From JAEXNA01 sp050486105 (GTDB lineage Bacteria > Vulcanimicrobiota > Xenobia > Xenobiales > JADMJV01): a stretch of 34,877 bases of DNA. The stretch's first letter is position 1. Each line of letters starts with the position of its first letter. Positions 16,480 through 25,318 of this stretch are shown in pieces. Location: contig JBJHCR010000021.1 of assembly GCA_050486105.1 (NCBI GenBank), forward strand, positions 1 to 34,877, read 5' to 3'. The translations under genes were made by a program, and so were the position numbers. The notes under the pieces are model-generated. The model saw nothing but the letters and a program-made list of their open reading frames with translations. It had not been told where the DNA came from and did no database searches.

Positions 16480-17142
16480 ATGACCCTCGCAAACAGTCGC
16501 AGCACTCACCTCCAGGCTCAACTTGAACCCATTGCCAATCTGATTTCAGATCACTTTGAACAGGTCGACAAAGCTCGAGACGTCGGTTTGGCCTTGCACC
16601 GAAAGGTGATCAAGTTCTCCAGTTTGGGTATTCGCGCTATCCATCGAAGGCAATTCGAGGATGCAGAGACCTTGTTGCGCAAGGCTCGCGAACTGCTGAC
16701 TCAGGCTCAGGCTGAGCTTCAAGACTACCCATCGGTGTACTATGCGGGTTTTCTCCAAGATGCTCAGAAGGAATACGCTGAGGCTCGAATCACTCAGGCC
16801 CTCATCGAGAAGAAGCCTCTCCCCGAGCCCAGAGACCTAGGCTTGGAATTCGCCCCCTACCTGAATGGCTTGGCTGAAGCCGTGGGCGAAATGAGGCGCT
16901 ACATTCTGGACCGAATTAGGGCCGGAGACCTTTCGGAGTCGGAACACTTGTTGGATGTTATGGATGAGATCTATTATGTTCTCATATCCATGGATTTCCC
17001 CGATGCTATCACTCGTGGCCTGCGCCGTTCCACTGATGTCGCCCGGGGATGTCTAGAGAGAACCCGAGGGGATCTCACAAACCACTTCGACCGCCAAAAG
17101 ATCGATCAGGCCTTGCGTTTCGTGGAGGCGAAAATCACTTAA
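16480..17142 (+). CDS. Translin-family protein
   Basis: Translin and TRAX are small all-helical proteins forming hollow oligomers that bind and, with TRAX-type acidic residues, cleave single-stranded RNA. This 220-residue protein shows the family order: ARDVGLALHRKVIKFSS (helix 1), QEYAEA-like KEYAEARITQAL, GLEFAPYLNGLAEAVGEMRRY (the G-L-x-x-x-x-GE core) and MDEIYYVLISMDFPDAITRGLRRSTDVAR near the C-terminus, matching the Y-D-L-DYPDA-LR-K-D-AR signature of translins. Acidic residues in the EYAEA and GEMRR helices could provide a metal site. It stands alone between divergent and convergent genes. Archaeal and bacterial homologues are known but scattered. No strong ribosome binding site is visible before the ATG. 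Confidence 0.85.
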   Translation: MTLANSRSTHLQAQLEPIANLISDHFEQVDKARDVGLALHRKVIKFSSLGIRAIHRRQFEDAETLLRKARELLTQAQAELQDYPSVYYAGFLQDAQKEYAEARITQALIEKKPLPEPRDLGLEFAPYLNGLAEAVGEMRRYILDRIRAGDLSESEHLLDVMDEIYYVLISMDFPDAITRGLRRSTDVARGCLERTRGDLTNHFDRQKIDQALRFVEAKIT

Positions 17143-17183
17143 TGCCGAGCCGTAGAGGCGTTGCCGGCCGGCCTGGCCCAACC

Positions 17184-18911
17184 TTATTCAAAATCTTCTG
17201 AAGGACCCGAACTATCGAGATCGATTTCCACCGGTCGGGGCAAAGGCGGCTCCTCATACTCCAAACTGGGAGCATCGGAACCGCCTTGATCTTCCATCGG
17301 CTCGGACCACACGCTCTGAGACTCCGAAAAATCCGGCTCTTCGAAGGAGGGCATGTCGAAATCCGTGCCCGATTGCTCCTCGTTTTCTTCGATATTCGAC
17401 ATAGACCGAGGATAGGATTCTAGAGTGACGTCCTCTTCGGGGACGTCTTGAGTCTCGACCGGATCAGAGTGATACGCGGGAGGTGAGTAAGCCGGTTGAG
17501 TATGCCAGCCGCTCCCGGAGTTTCTTCGCGATCTTCGACCTTCATCGCGACTTCGACTCCGGCTCGAGTGATCCACAAGCTCCTGGGGGAGAGGATTCCA
17601 ACCCCCTACTTCGCCATCACCGAGCAAGATCACCAGGTCGTTGTCTTGTCCGTCAACCGGCTTGCCGCTTCGGGTTTCCGCCACCGGGATGACACTTGAG
17701 ACCACGCTCTTGAGCCTAGGAATCTCTTGATACCAAACGATTCTTGTCTGCTCTGAGAAGCGGGGGTCATCGTAATCAGCGGCCTCGACCACGGCTCCGC
17801 GAAAGCCGGCATCATAGAAGCGATCCGAGAGTTCATAGGCCACCCCAGATCCGGCTCTTCGGTAGAGGATCTTGATTCGCAAATCATCCTTTGACAGCCA
17901 ATCAAGACTCTTGAGCAATCGACGAACCGTGCGTTCGTTCTCGGGTGCGTAAGGTTCGATAAATGAGATCCCATTCGGATCCATGGCGTCATCGCCAACA
18001 ATGGTGCCGCTTCGCATCTTGGAAAAGTCAAACGAGCTGTAAAGGTTTGCCAAATCGATCATCTCCAGCACCTTGAGATCGGTGTCGAGATTCTCTTTGG
18101 CAATGCGGGCAAGTTCCGGGAGCCTAGACAGCAGCGCGGGCTCCTTAAGCTTCCGGCCTAGGGCGCGAACAACTTGCTGTTGTCTCCGGATTCTGCCCCT
18201 GTCTCCCTCTTCATCCATCCGAAAACGGGCATAACCCACCGCGTCTTCACCGTTGAGAACTTGAGGACCCTTCTTCAAGTGAATGTGCAGATTGCCCCAG
18301 TTATCGTCGTAGTCCATGTCCTTTTCAACATCTATAGGTAGCCCCCCGAGAGCATCCACGATGGCCACCGCACTGTAAGCTCGAACGGTGATGAATCGAT
18401 GGATCGGTATGTCCAAGAAATCCGAGACGGTGGCTATCGCCTGCTCAGCTCCACCATAGGTGTAGGCCGTGTTGATCTTGTCATAGCCGTATCCATCTCC
18501 GATATAGACCACCGTATCTCTCGGTATACTGACGACATTGAGGAACTCCGCCTGCCGGGACAAAGACAAGACCATCATGGTGTCGGAGCGAGCCCCGGTG
18601 GTATATAGGATGCCTTTTTCGTCGTAGTTGTAATCGAGACCAAGCACCAGAATATTCATTCGCTCAGCGGTCCCGAAAACACGCTTCCCGGCCTCTTGGG
18701 ACTCAAAGACCACCAACGGATTGTAGGAAGTTCCACCAGCTTCGGCCACCGGTTTGACCACATGTTCCGTGTACAGCACACCTGCCACCAGCGCAGCCCC
18801 ACCTACCGACCACCAAAAAAGATTCCAAAATAGAAAGCGGCCGGGGCTCGGAACCTTTCGAATCCAAGGCGACGACTCTTTCGTCGGTGTTGGCAAACCT
18901 ACTTGTGACAT
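17184..18911 (-). CDS. LytR-CpsA-Psr (LCP) family wall-polymer ligase with LytR_C domain
   Basis: LCP proteins transfer lipid-linked glycopolymers to peptidoglycan or other acceptors outside the membrane. The ATG at 18911 (preceded by GAGAGAGG) gives 575 residues; the frame is open to 18992. A short cytoplasmic tail is followed by one membrane helix (about 26-48). The LCP domain (about 80-250) has GARSDTMMVLS, SIPRDTVV, KINTAYTYGG and YARFRMDEEGDRGRIRRQQ, which include the Arg/Asp residues that bind the pyrophosphate. A LytR_C-like domain (RIKILYRRAGSG, about 340-390) follows, then a long acidic Ser/Pro/Glu-rich tail (about 450-575) that looks disordered. Monocistronic; convergent with the translin gene. 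Confidence 0.92.
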   Translation of the reverse strand: MSQVGLPTPTKESSPWIRKVPSPGRFLFWNLFWWSVGGAALVAGVLYTEHVVKPVAEAGGTSYNPLVVFESQEAGKRVFGTAERMNILVLGLDYNYDEKGILYTTGARSDTMMVLSLSRQAEFLNVVSIPRDTVVYIGDGYGYDKINTAYTYGGAEQAIATVSDFLDIPIHRFITVRAYSAVAIVDALGGLPIDVEKDMDYDDNWGNLHIHLKKGPQVLNGEDAVGYARFRMDEEGDRGRIRRQQQVVRALGRKLKEPALLSRLPELARIAKENLDTDLKVLEMIDLANLYSSFDFSKMRSGTIVGDDAMDPNGISFIEPYAPENERTVRRLLKSLDWLSKDDLRIKILYRRAGSGVAYELSDRFYDAGFRGAVVEAADYDDPRFSEQTRIVWYQEIPRLKSVVSSVIPVAETRSGKPVDGQDNDLVILLGDGEVGGWNPLPQELVDHSSRSRSRDEGRRSRRNSGSGWHTQPAYSPPAYHSDPVETQDVPEEDVTLESYPRSMSNIEENEEQSGTDFDMPSFEEPDFSESQSVWSEPMEDQGGSDAPSLEYEEPPLPRPVEIDLDSSGPSEDFE

Positions 18912-19089
18912 GGTACCTCTCTCAGGCCCCCCGGGGACACTTCGATCTTGCGGTGACTCTCTGGGACTGTATCCCAAATGATGTTGAAGCAAACCCGTTC
19001 GATCCCCCTTTAACCAACTGTGGTATTGATCGGTTCTGTCCTGCCCATAAAGGGTAGGGTGAAAGCCTGCAGGAATGGGCGAAGCAACA

Positions 19090-19869
19090 ATGAGTCAAAA
19101 ATGGGGACAACACTTCCTGCGTTCCGCCTCGGTTCTCTCTCGAATCATCGATGAGGTGAAGCCTCAAGCTGAGGACACAATCTTGGAAATCGGCCCGGGG
19201 GAAGGGGTGCTGACATTTCCTCTAGCTGAGAAGGCACGGACGGTCCACGCTTTTGAGATCGACCCCCATCTGGCGGATCGCCTCGAGGCCGAAAACGTTG
19301 CCAACCTCAAGGTTCATCGCGGTGACTTTCTCAAAGTCGAGGCTTTCCCCAAGGACCTTAGTGCCAAGGAATTTCCTTTGACGGTAGTGGCCAACTTGCC
19401 TTACTACATCACGGCCCCCATCTTAGAGCGGCTTTGTTGGCAAGACCTTCTCCATTTCGACAAGGCCGTATTGATGATGCAAGAAGAGGTCGCCAAGAGG
19501 GTCTGTTCCCCGGGGCATCGATGCTCTGGAGCGCTCACCTACTTTGTGGGGCTCAATTACCGGGCCGAGCTTCTTTTCACCGTGCCTCCCAGCGCCTTCG
19601 CTCCACCCCCTAAGGTCCAATCTGCAGTCATTCGGATCACTCCCACTCCTAGAGGGCCCCAGGGCTCCGACACCGCGGCACTCTATGAGAAATTAGTGCA
19701 CACCGCTTTTCGAGCCAGGCGCAAGCAGTTGGGAACCTCCTTGAAGACCCTCCATCCCGAATGTGCACGATCTCTCAGAAGAGCCGACATCGAACCTACC
19801 CGCCGACCGGAGACTCTGAGTGTCGAGGAGTTTTGGAAACTCGCGAGAACCTGGAATCAAGATGTCTAG
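19090..19869 (+). CDS. rsmA: 16S rRNA (adenine1518-N6/adenine1519-N6)-dimethyltransferase
   Basis: KsgA/RsmA adds two methyl groups to each of two adjacent adenines in the 3' hairpin of 16S rRNA. About 260 residues, normal size. Motifs: KWGQHFL near the N-terminus, SAM motif LEIGPGEGVLT, the acidic loop FEIDPHLA, GDFL, and the catalytic NLPYYI. The C-terminal domain includes VPPSAFAPPPKVQSAV, diagnostic of the family. An ATG at 19075 is also in frame, but family homology starts at MSQKWGQHFL; neither start has an ideal ribosome binding site. It is divergent from the LCP gene and begins a long plus-strand run. Confidence 0.95.
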   Translation: MSQKWGQHFLRSASVLSRIIDEVKPQAEDTILEIGPGEGVLTFPLAEKARTVHAFEIDPHLADRLEAENVANLKVHRGDFLKVEAFPKDLSAKEFPLTVVANLPYYITAPILERLCWQDLLHFDKAVLMMQEEVAKRVCSPGHRCSGALTYFVGLNYRAELLFTVPPSAFAPPPKVQSAVIRITPTPRGPQGSDTAALYEKLVHTAFRARRKQLGTSLKTLHPECARSLRRADIEPTRRPETLSVEEFWKLARTWNQDV

Positions 19870-20242
19870 ACAGTCCGGAATTTTTCTACGACAATTGCGC
19901 TCCGACCTTGAACACCTTTGTCAGGACTCTGGCAAGGCCGGCAAGGCCTTGCTGCGTCTGAGTGGACAAATCGACCTAGTGGAGAGCAACGGAGCCCACC
20001 CTGTAGCCTTAGACGCAGAGCAAGAACGCCTACAGTTGTTTCTGAACCATCCCCTAGTCAAAAAACTCGTGGAGAATCCCCTGCGTCGACGCTCGGACAC
20101 GGTATTCTTTATCTCATCCATGATGAGTCTACTCAACCGTGAGCGCGAGGAGATCACCGACGACGACGAAAGAGAGTTTCACGCCCGTCTGCTCCAGTTC
20201 GCATTAACTGAGTGCCGCGGTAGTTGGGGCGCTGTCGACTAG
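19862..20242 (+). CDS. Small helical protein of unknown function
   Basis: About 126 residues from the ATG at 19862, which overlaps the rsmA stop by 8 bases; an ATG at 19820 in the same frame is less likely. The composition is that of a soluble helical protein with an acidic cluster (ITDDDEREFHARLL) near the C-terminus and a MMSLLNRERE segment. I recognise no family or motif. Tight coupling to rsmA, and a 3-base gap to the ABC permease gene after it, suggest it belongs to the operon. It could help transporter assembly or ribosome maturation, but no evidence favours either. Confidence 0.6.
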   Translation: MSRQSGIFLRQLRSDLEHLCQDSGKAGKALLRLSGQIDLVESNGAHPVALDAEQERLQLFLNHPLVKKLVENPLRRRSDTVFFISSMMSLLNREREEITDDDEREFHARLLQFALTECRGSWGAVD

Positions 20243-20245
20243 GGC

Positions 20246-21211
20246 GTGCGGAACGCTTTGCCGCTCTGGGGCGGCTGCTTTTTGCTCGCCTGTGCCACCG
20301 GGCTAGCCTTCGGCTCAGCCGAGATCGGCTGGGCTCACCTGTTCTCCCCAGCCTCGTCCGATGCCGACACTCTCCTTTCCAAGGCGGTCTTCTGGCAAAT
20401 CCGGTTTCCTCGGGTTCTCACCGCTGCCGCAGTCGGCGCAGGGCTGGCCATAGTTGGGGCCACCCTACAAACCATGCTCAGAAACCCGTTGGCCGATCCC
20501 TTTCTGCTCGGCGTAAGCTCCTCGGCAGCCACCGGGGCAGCTCTGGCACTAGCTCTAGGTTGGAACGACCTTCGATTTGCCTTCTCGGTTGTCTTTGCTC
20601 TCCTGGGACTGCTTTTTCTCGACCGCATCGCCTACCGCAACGGCACATTCTCGGATCATCACCTGCTCATATCGGGCTTTGCCCTCACCTACTTGCTCTC
20701 TGCGGTCACTGGGCTGGTCATTGCGCTGGCCGACAGTCAGAAAACTCGCGGCCTTCTGTTCTGGCTCATGGGAGGATTTGCCGATCTCGATCCCACCGCC
20801 ACTGTGCTTTCGGTGTTGGCCCTAGCGGTGATCTCCGGACTGCTGTGGAGCCGTTCCAACGATCTCGACTTGCTGGCCTCAGGAGACGAGTCGGCCCACA
20901 TTCTGGGCCTTCGGCCACATCGCTTTCGACGATACCTCTTTTTTCTCTGCTCGGTGATGGTCGGCGTGGCCGTGGCCACCGCAGGAGGGATCGGGTTCGT
21001 GGGAGTGGTGATCCCACATCTGGCGCGTCTCTTCTGCGGGGTCAGTCACCGGCACCTCTTGACCCTGAGCCTGCTCGGTGGCGCCACTCTCACCCTCCTT
21101 GCAGACACCTTGGCGCGGACCATTATCTCCCCGCGAGAGATCCCGGTAGGACTGATCACCGCGGTTCTGGGAGCACCATACTTCTTGTATCATCTCAACC
21201 GAGGGAGGTAG
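20246..21211 (+). CDS. FecCD/BtuC-type ABC transporter permease
   Basis: Inner-membrane permease of the family importing ferric siderophores, haem or cobalamin. The 321 residues contain about ten hydrophobic segments. Conserved blocks: FWQIRFPRVLTAAAVGAGLA-type arginine-proline motif after helix 1, GATLQTMLRNPLADPFLLGVSSSAA (the signature of FecCD permeases), AHILGLRPHRFR (coupling helix region facing the ATPase) and GIGFVGVVIPHLAR near the C-terminus. The start is a GTG, 3 bases after the previous stop. The ATPase gene follows within 5 bases. No substrate-binding protein, TonB receptor or cobalamin riboswitch is in the window, so the ligand is unknown. Confidence 0.93.
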   Translation: MRNALPLWGGCFLLACATGLAFGSAEIGWAHLFSPASSDADTLLSKAVFWQIRFPRVLTAAAVGAGLAIVGATLQTMLRNPLADPFLLGVSSSAATGAALALALGWNDLRFAFSVVFALLGLLFLDRIAYRNGTFSDHHLLISGFALTYLLSAVTGLVIALADSQKTRGLLFWLMGGFADLDPTATVLSVLALAVISGLLWSRSNDLDLLASGDESAHILGLRPHRFRRYLFFLCSVMVGVAVATAGGIGFVGVVIPHLARLFCGVSHRHLLTLSLLGGATLTLLADTLARTIISPREIPVGLITAVLGAPYFLYHLNRGR

Positions 21212-21215
21212 AAAA

Positions 21216-21980
21216 GTGCAATTCTGTCTCACCGAATTAGTCTTCGAGCGCAAGAGTAACCGGATTCTTGGACCTCTCAATCTCTCTTTGGAACCCGGAG
21301 CAGTGACCGGAATCATCGGCCCTAATGGGAGTGGAAAGAGCACTCTGTTGCGGCTCCTCTACGGCTATTTGGTGCCGTCGGAAGGGTGCGTTTACTTGGA
21401 CCGCCTTGGACTTCAAGAGCACCCCTCCCGAAGCTTGGCGAGCCTGTTGGGGGTCTGCCCCCAAGAAGCAGAGGCCACCTTGGACTTCCGTGTCGAGCAA
21501 GCTTTGGCCCTGGGCAGAGATAGCCGAAGTTGGGACCAACGGATCGATGAGTTGTCATTCCTAAGGCTGAGGACTCTTTTTGGTCGCCATCTGTCAGAGC
21601 TATCCGGAGGAGAGAAACAGCGCGTCCGCTTAGCTCGGGCCCTCCTGGGAAAGGCCTCTTGGCTGCTCCTGGACGAACCCGCAAACCATCTGGACCTCCG
21701 AACCAGTTGGGCCCTCTTCGAATATCTCAGCAGCGCAAAGGATCTAGGTATTCTGGTAGCCATCCACGACCTTCACCTGGCAGCTCATTTCTGCGAGCAG
21801 CTCATCGTTTTGGAGAACGGCAACGCATCCGCCTCCGGGCCAACTCCCAAAGTTTTGACCCCTGCTCTGCTGGCCGAGGTGTTTGGGCTCTTTGGGCAAC
21901 TCGAGATCAAGGACGGCAGACAAAGGCTCATGATCAATGGGATCATCCCCTCGGAACTGGGAGCACAGGACAAGCAATGA
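21216..21980 (+). CDS. ABC transporter ATP-binding protein (FecE/BtuD type)
   Basis: 254-residue ATPase partner of the preceding permease. Walker A GPNGSGKST (35-43), Q-loop Gln83 in CPQEAEA, signature LSGGE (129-133), Walker B LLLDEP (150-155) and the H-loop histidine in AIHDLHLAAHF are all present. The GTG start is well supported by GGGAGG seven bases upstream. The last codons overlap the next gene by four bases (ATGA), so the large unknown protein downstream is translationally coupled to a transporter, which is unusual for an uptake system. Confidence 0.95.
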   Translation: MQFCLTELVFERKSNRILGPLNLSLEPGAVTGIIGPNGSGKSTLLRLLYGYLVPSEGCVYLDRLGLQEHPSRSLASLLGVCPQEAEATLDFRVEQALALGRDSRSWDQRIDELSFLRLRTLFGRHLSELSGGEKQRVRLARALLGKASWLLLDEPANHLDLRTSWALFEYLSSAKDLGILVAIHDLHLAAHFCEQLIVLENGNASASGPTPKVLTPALLAEVFGLFGQLEIKDGRQRLMINGIIPSELGAQDKQ

Positions 21981-24900
21981 GCTCCACCGGACTCGACGAA
22001 CTCCTGGCCGAACTGGCGGCCTCAGGCACTCGAAGCCAGGCCGATGGAACCTTCACCCTCGAAGCCGGCAGGGCCAGGAGCAAGCTACAGAAGTTTGCCT
22101 TGAACCAACCGGAGCATTACCTCCTACTTCTGGTCGCCGCCTTGGAAGCCGCAGGCACGGAATCCTTGAATCTCACCGTGGATTCCGACGACCTAATACT
22201 TCAGAGCAGCCAAGAGTGGGATCGCGAACCGTTCCGTGACCTGTGGAGCCAACTGCTCGGTTCCACTCACAGCAAGATCCACGGTGCCTTGAAACTGCTG
22301 GCGGTAGCGGTGCTCACCAGTTTTCGACTCCAAGACATCGATTGGACCATCGAGAGTTCCGACCAGTTTGGTCCTTGGCGATTCGAGCTCGTGGTGCGAA
22401 AGGGGGAGGTGCTCAAAGAAAACCTCTCCACACTCCAGCAGATTGTCGATCCAGGTCTCAAGATCTGGGTTAAGCGGAGAAGTTTAACTCAAGTAGGGCG
22501 TCGATTTCTGGGGGGAATGGCCAATTGGATTCTGGGTCGAACAAGCTCCGACGAGCGCCTACTCCGAGAACGCCTTCTCTTACCCCGTCCTGATGCCCTC
22601 AGCTTAAATGGCAAAAGTCTTGGTCAAACCTTAGTGGGCGCTCATCATCGAGTCCTCGGGGTCCTGCGCCGCAGCCTGGAGAACTCGGTGGTCACTGCAG
22701 CCATTGAAGTGAACTCCCAGGCCAAGCCCTCCCTCTTGGCTCTCCTCACCGATCCCACCCAGCCGGCTGATCCCACCCTTCCCGGAGAGCCGGGCCAGGT
22801 GACTTGGATCTGGCATGGCCTGACCATGAATTCCACCTCCCACGGCCTGCGATATCCCAGCGTGCGAGTCCTAGTCTGGTCCGACGAGATTCAACCGGAT
22901 CTGTCGTTTTCTCAGATTGTCGACAATCGTGTTCGACAGCAACTCGAACGTCAAGCCAAAGACGCCATCAGGGACCTGATCGGTGCCGTTGCCGAGTGGT
23001 GCCTTGAAACGTTCCAGCAACTCAATTCGCCTATCGACGAGTCCTATGAGCCCTATCTTTGCGTTCTCAGAAGAGCGATCTCCAATCGGATCCAGGTGGT
23101 TCGAGCCCGCAATCGCTTAGCCAGCTTGAACCGTGTTCTCATCGCCGTTCCCATGTTCTGGGGTAGGGATGCCGACAATAACGGCCGACTCTACAGTTTC
23201 GAGGAACTCTGGATCGAACTCGAGGAAGGACGCGGCTTAGCACCCTTTAACAGCAGGTCTGCTTGGACGGAAGTCCCTGCCTGGCCTCAACGTCCCCTGG
23301 TACTCTACACCAGCGCGGAAGAATACAAGCTCTTAGAACAAAAGTTTGGTCGACAAAACTTGAATGGCCCAAGTTTGCTCAAGCGAGAACTCAGCAAACT
23401 CTTGGAGCAGACTCAAACTCAAGGCGTGCCTACCCCTGCTGCACCCGCCAAAACCGACATCCTGCTCCAGGGCCAGTTTCAGCACCAGGACCTCTCGGTG
23501 ACTTGGTGGGTTGTCAAGGAAGAATTCTCCAAGGAGAATGGAGCACCGGGAGCCACCTTCCTGGTTAGACCGGAGGGCACGCTCACCGATCCGTTTCCTA
23601 TCACCAACCTCCCGGGCATCACCATTCTGGTCCGTGGAGCACTCTCTATCGACTATCGCGGCCGAATTTCCGATCGAGAACTCCAGAAAGACCTGGCGGT
23701 GAGCTTCTGGAGCGATTTTTTGGAACGATTCTCCCTGTCGCGCATAGCCGACCGAAGCCTGAGTCAGAGGCTCACCGATGCCCTGCTCCCGATTTTTGCC
23801 GAATCCTTGACCCGTCAAGTTGAGGATTTCCAGCCCTGGATTTTGCCCTGGTTGACGGTCTCGACCCTCAATGGCCAGTGGTCAAAAATGTCACCCCAGT
23901 CCCTCAAGCAACGACTCGACGAACTGAGAGCCCCTCTTTACTACCTAGAAGAACCGCCGGACCCGTTGCCCAAACCGATTCCCGAGGACTGGCTGGACCT
24001 TCCTCTTCTCATCCTAGACAAGCAGGTCGCCCTCAAGTTCACCCGGGCCCTGGGAGGGGACTTTCGCCCCTTCAAGGGATTGCACCGATTCCTCCAGCGC
24101 AGAGAGGGACAAGACTCCATCCCGTCGGCGCAGACCAGTTTCATGGCTGAGGCGATCGAACTCAGTAGTTGGAATCCGGAACTTCAGAAGCTGGAAGTTC
24201 TCTGTCCAACTTGGGATCATCTTTCTCCCGACGGAGAATCACAAATCACCCACGTCTTCGATGGGATCCCCACCTCCGCGTTGCCCTTAGCTATACCGAT
24301 TTCCGGGCTCGTTATCTTGGCCCATTGGCGCCGTGGTTGGCCCGATGGCCACGGTCGAAAGTTGGTCAACATCGAGATCGATCAGGATTTTGTCGGTAAG
24401 CTTTCGGTCTTCATTTTGCAAAATGTCAGGGCCCTGTTCCTCGACCTAGAGTTGTCGAGACTCAATGAATTCCACCCTAAGTTTGTCGAGTCCAGCCTGT
24501 TCGAATTGATAACCAACGACGAATTTCAGGACGACCCCTTCTTGTGGACGGCAAACGGAGCGAGGGTCAGCATCTCCGAGCTTCGCCACAAGCAAACAGT
24601 GAAAGTCTTCACCACTTTGGCAGCCAGGGAGAAATTCGAGTCCGGTGCCCTCTACCTTCCGCCGGTGCTGACCGAACTCTTGGAACACCTTCTCCCTGAG
24701 ATTTCCATTCGGGAAGCCGACCCCAAACCGGAAGTCAAGAGTTCCAACTCCTCGGTGGTGGTCCCCGGCCATGCTTCAAGAACTGAAGTCGCCGAATCCT
24801 TAAATATCGCTGCTCAGTCCAAAGCGCCCATTGAGGGCCCAGTTAAGCCCCTCCGAAAGAAGACGACTCCGAATCTCAAGCAGGTCTCGCTTGAGTCCCC

Positions 24901-25318
24901 GGAGCCGCCTCCCTCGGACTCTGGAGAGTCCGAGGACTCGACGGTTAGGTCGGCCCAGGGAAGCCCTCCATGGGTCGAACAACTCAAGGTAGGGGACCTC
25001 TATCAGCAAGCCCTATTCGAGTTGTGGGACCAGGACGTCGAAGCTTATCCCAGAGAGTTTGCCGAGTTCGTGATGGGCTTGCAGCGCGACCCAGAAGCCC
25101 AAGAGGTGGTCTTCTTGAAAGACGATATTCCCGTTTTGGGTTTTCGATTATCGAGTGAGACGGAGCCGAAAATGGACACCCGAATCATGGTGCTGAGAAC
25201 TCTTTTCTCTCTATACCAATCGGTTCAAGAACAGCCCTCGTCCGAGTGGGAACATGCCTTCCATGCTGCTATCGTGCAAAGGAGCCTAAAGAGAAGATCA
25301 GGAACTGCCCTCCAATGA
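21977..25318 (+). CDS. Giant protein with degenerate GHKL-ATPase-like N-terminus, unknown function
   Basis: 1113 residues from the ATG at 21977; frame upstream of it is open but overlaps the ATPase gene. Residues about 23-80 follow a pattern I associate with Hsp90/GHKL-like proteins of diverse bacteria: FTLEAGRARSKLQKF, then a helix LLLLVAALEAAG followed by SLNLTVDSDDLIL. Residues about 155-215 (IWVKRRSL, then ERLLRERLLLPRP and LNGKSL) fit the same family. The usual ATP-binding Asn helix and D-x-G-x-G loop are not recognisable, so ATPase activity is doubtful. The middle is unassigned. A Ser/Pro/Glu-rich linker (about 915-995) precedes a C-terminal helical domain. No signal peptide. Coupled at both ends by ATGA overlaps. 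Confidence 0.8.
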   Translation: MSSTGLDELLAELAASGTRSQADGTFTLEAGRARSKLQKFALNQPEHYLLLLVAALEAAGTESLNLTVDSDDLILQSSQEWDREPFRDLWSQLLGSTHSKIHGALKLLAVAVLTSFRLQDIDWTIESSDQFGPWRFELVVRKGEVLKENLSTLQQIVDPGLKIWVKRRSLTQVGRRFLGGMANWILGRTSSDERLLRERLLLPRPDALSLNGKSLGQTLVGAHHRVLGVLRRSLENSVVTAAIEVNSQAKPSLLALLTDPTQPADPTLPGEPGQVTWIWHGLTMNSTSHGLRYPSVRVLVWSDEIQPDLSFSQIVDNRVRQQLERQAKDAIRDLIGAVAEWCLETFQQLNSPIDESYEPYLCVLRRAISNRIQVVRARNRLASLNRVLIAVPMFWGRDADNNGRLYSFEELWIELEEGRGLAPFNSRSAWTEVPAWPQRPLVLYTSAEEYKLLEQKFGRQNLNGPSLLKRELSKLLEQTQTQGVPTPAAPAKTDILLQGQFQHQDLSVTWWVVKEEFSKENGAPGATFLVRPEGTLTDPFPITNLPGITILVRGALSIDYRGRISDRELQKDLAVSFWSDFLERFSLSRIADRSLSQRLTDALLPIFAESLTRQVEDFQPWILPWLTVSTLNGQWSKMSPQSLKQRLDELRAPLYYLEEPPDPLPKPIPEDWLDLPLLILDKQVALKFTRALGGDFRPFKGLHRFLQRREGQDSIPSAQTSFMAEAIELSSWNPELQKLEVLCPTWDHLSPDGESQITHVFDGIPTSALPLAIPISGLVILAHWRRGWPDGHGRKLVNIEIDQDFVGKLSVFILQNVRALFLDLELSRLNEFHPKFVESSLFELITNDEFQDDPFLWTANGARVSISELRHKQTVKVFTTLAAREKFESGALYLPPVLTELLEHLLPEISIREADPKPEVKSSNSSVVVPGHASRTEVAESLNIAAQSKAPIEGPVKPLRKKTTPNLKQVSLESPEPPPSDSGESEDSTVRSAQGSPPWVEQLKVGDLYQQALFELWDQDVEAYPREFAEFVMGLQRDPEAQEVVFLKDDIPVLGFRLSSETEPKMDTRIMVLRTLFSLYQSVQEQPSSEWEHAFHAAIVQRSLKRRSGTALQ

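Noticed and set aside
17143..17183. GCCGGCCGGC sequence between convergent genes as a bidirectional terminator
   Set aside because: It is a simple palindrome without loop or T-tract on either strand.
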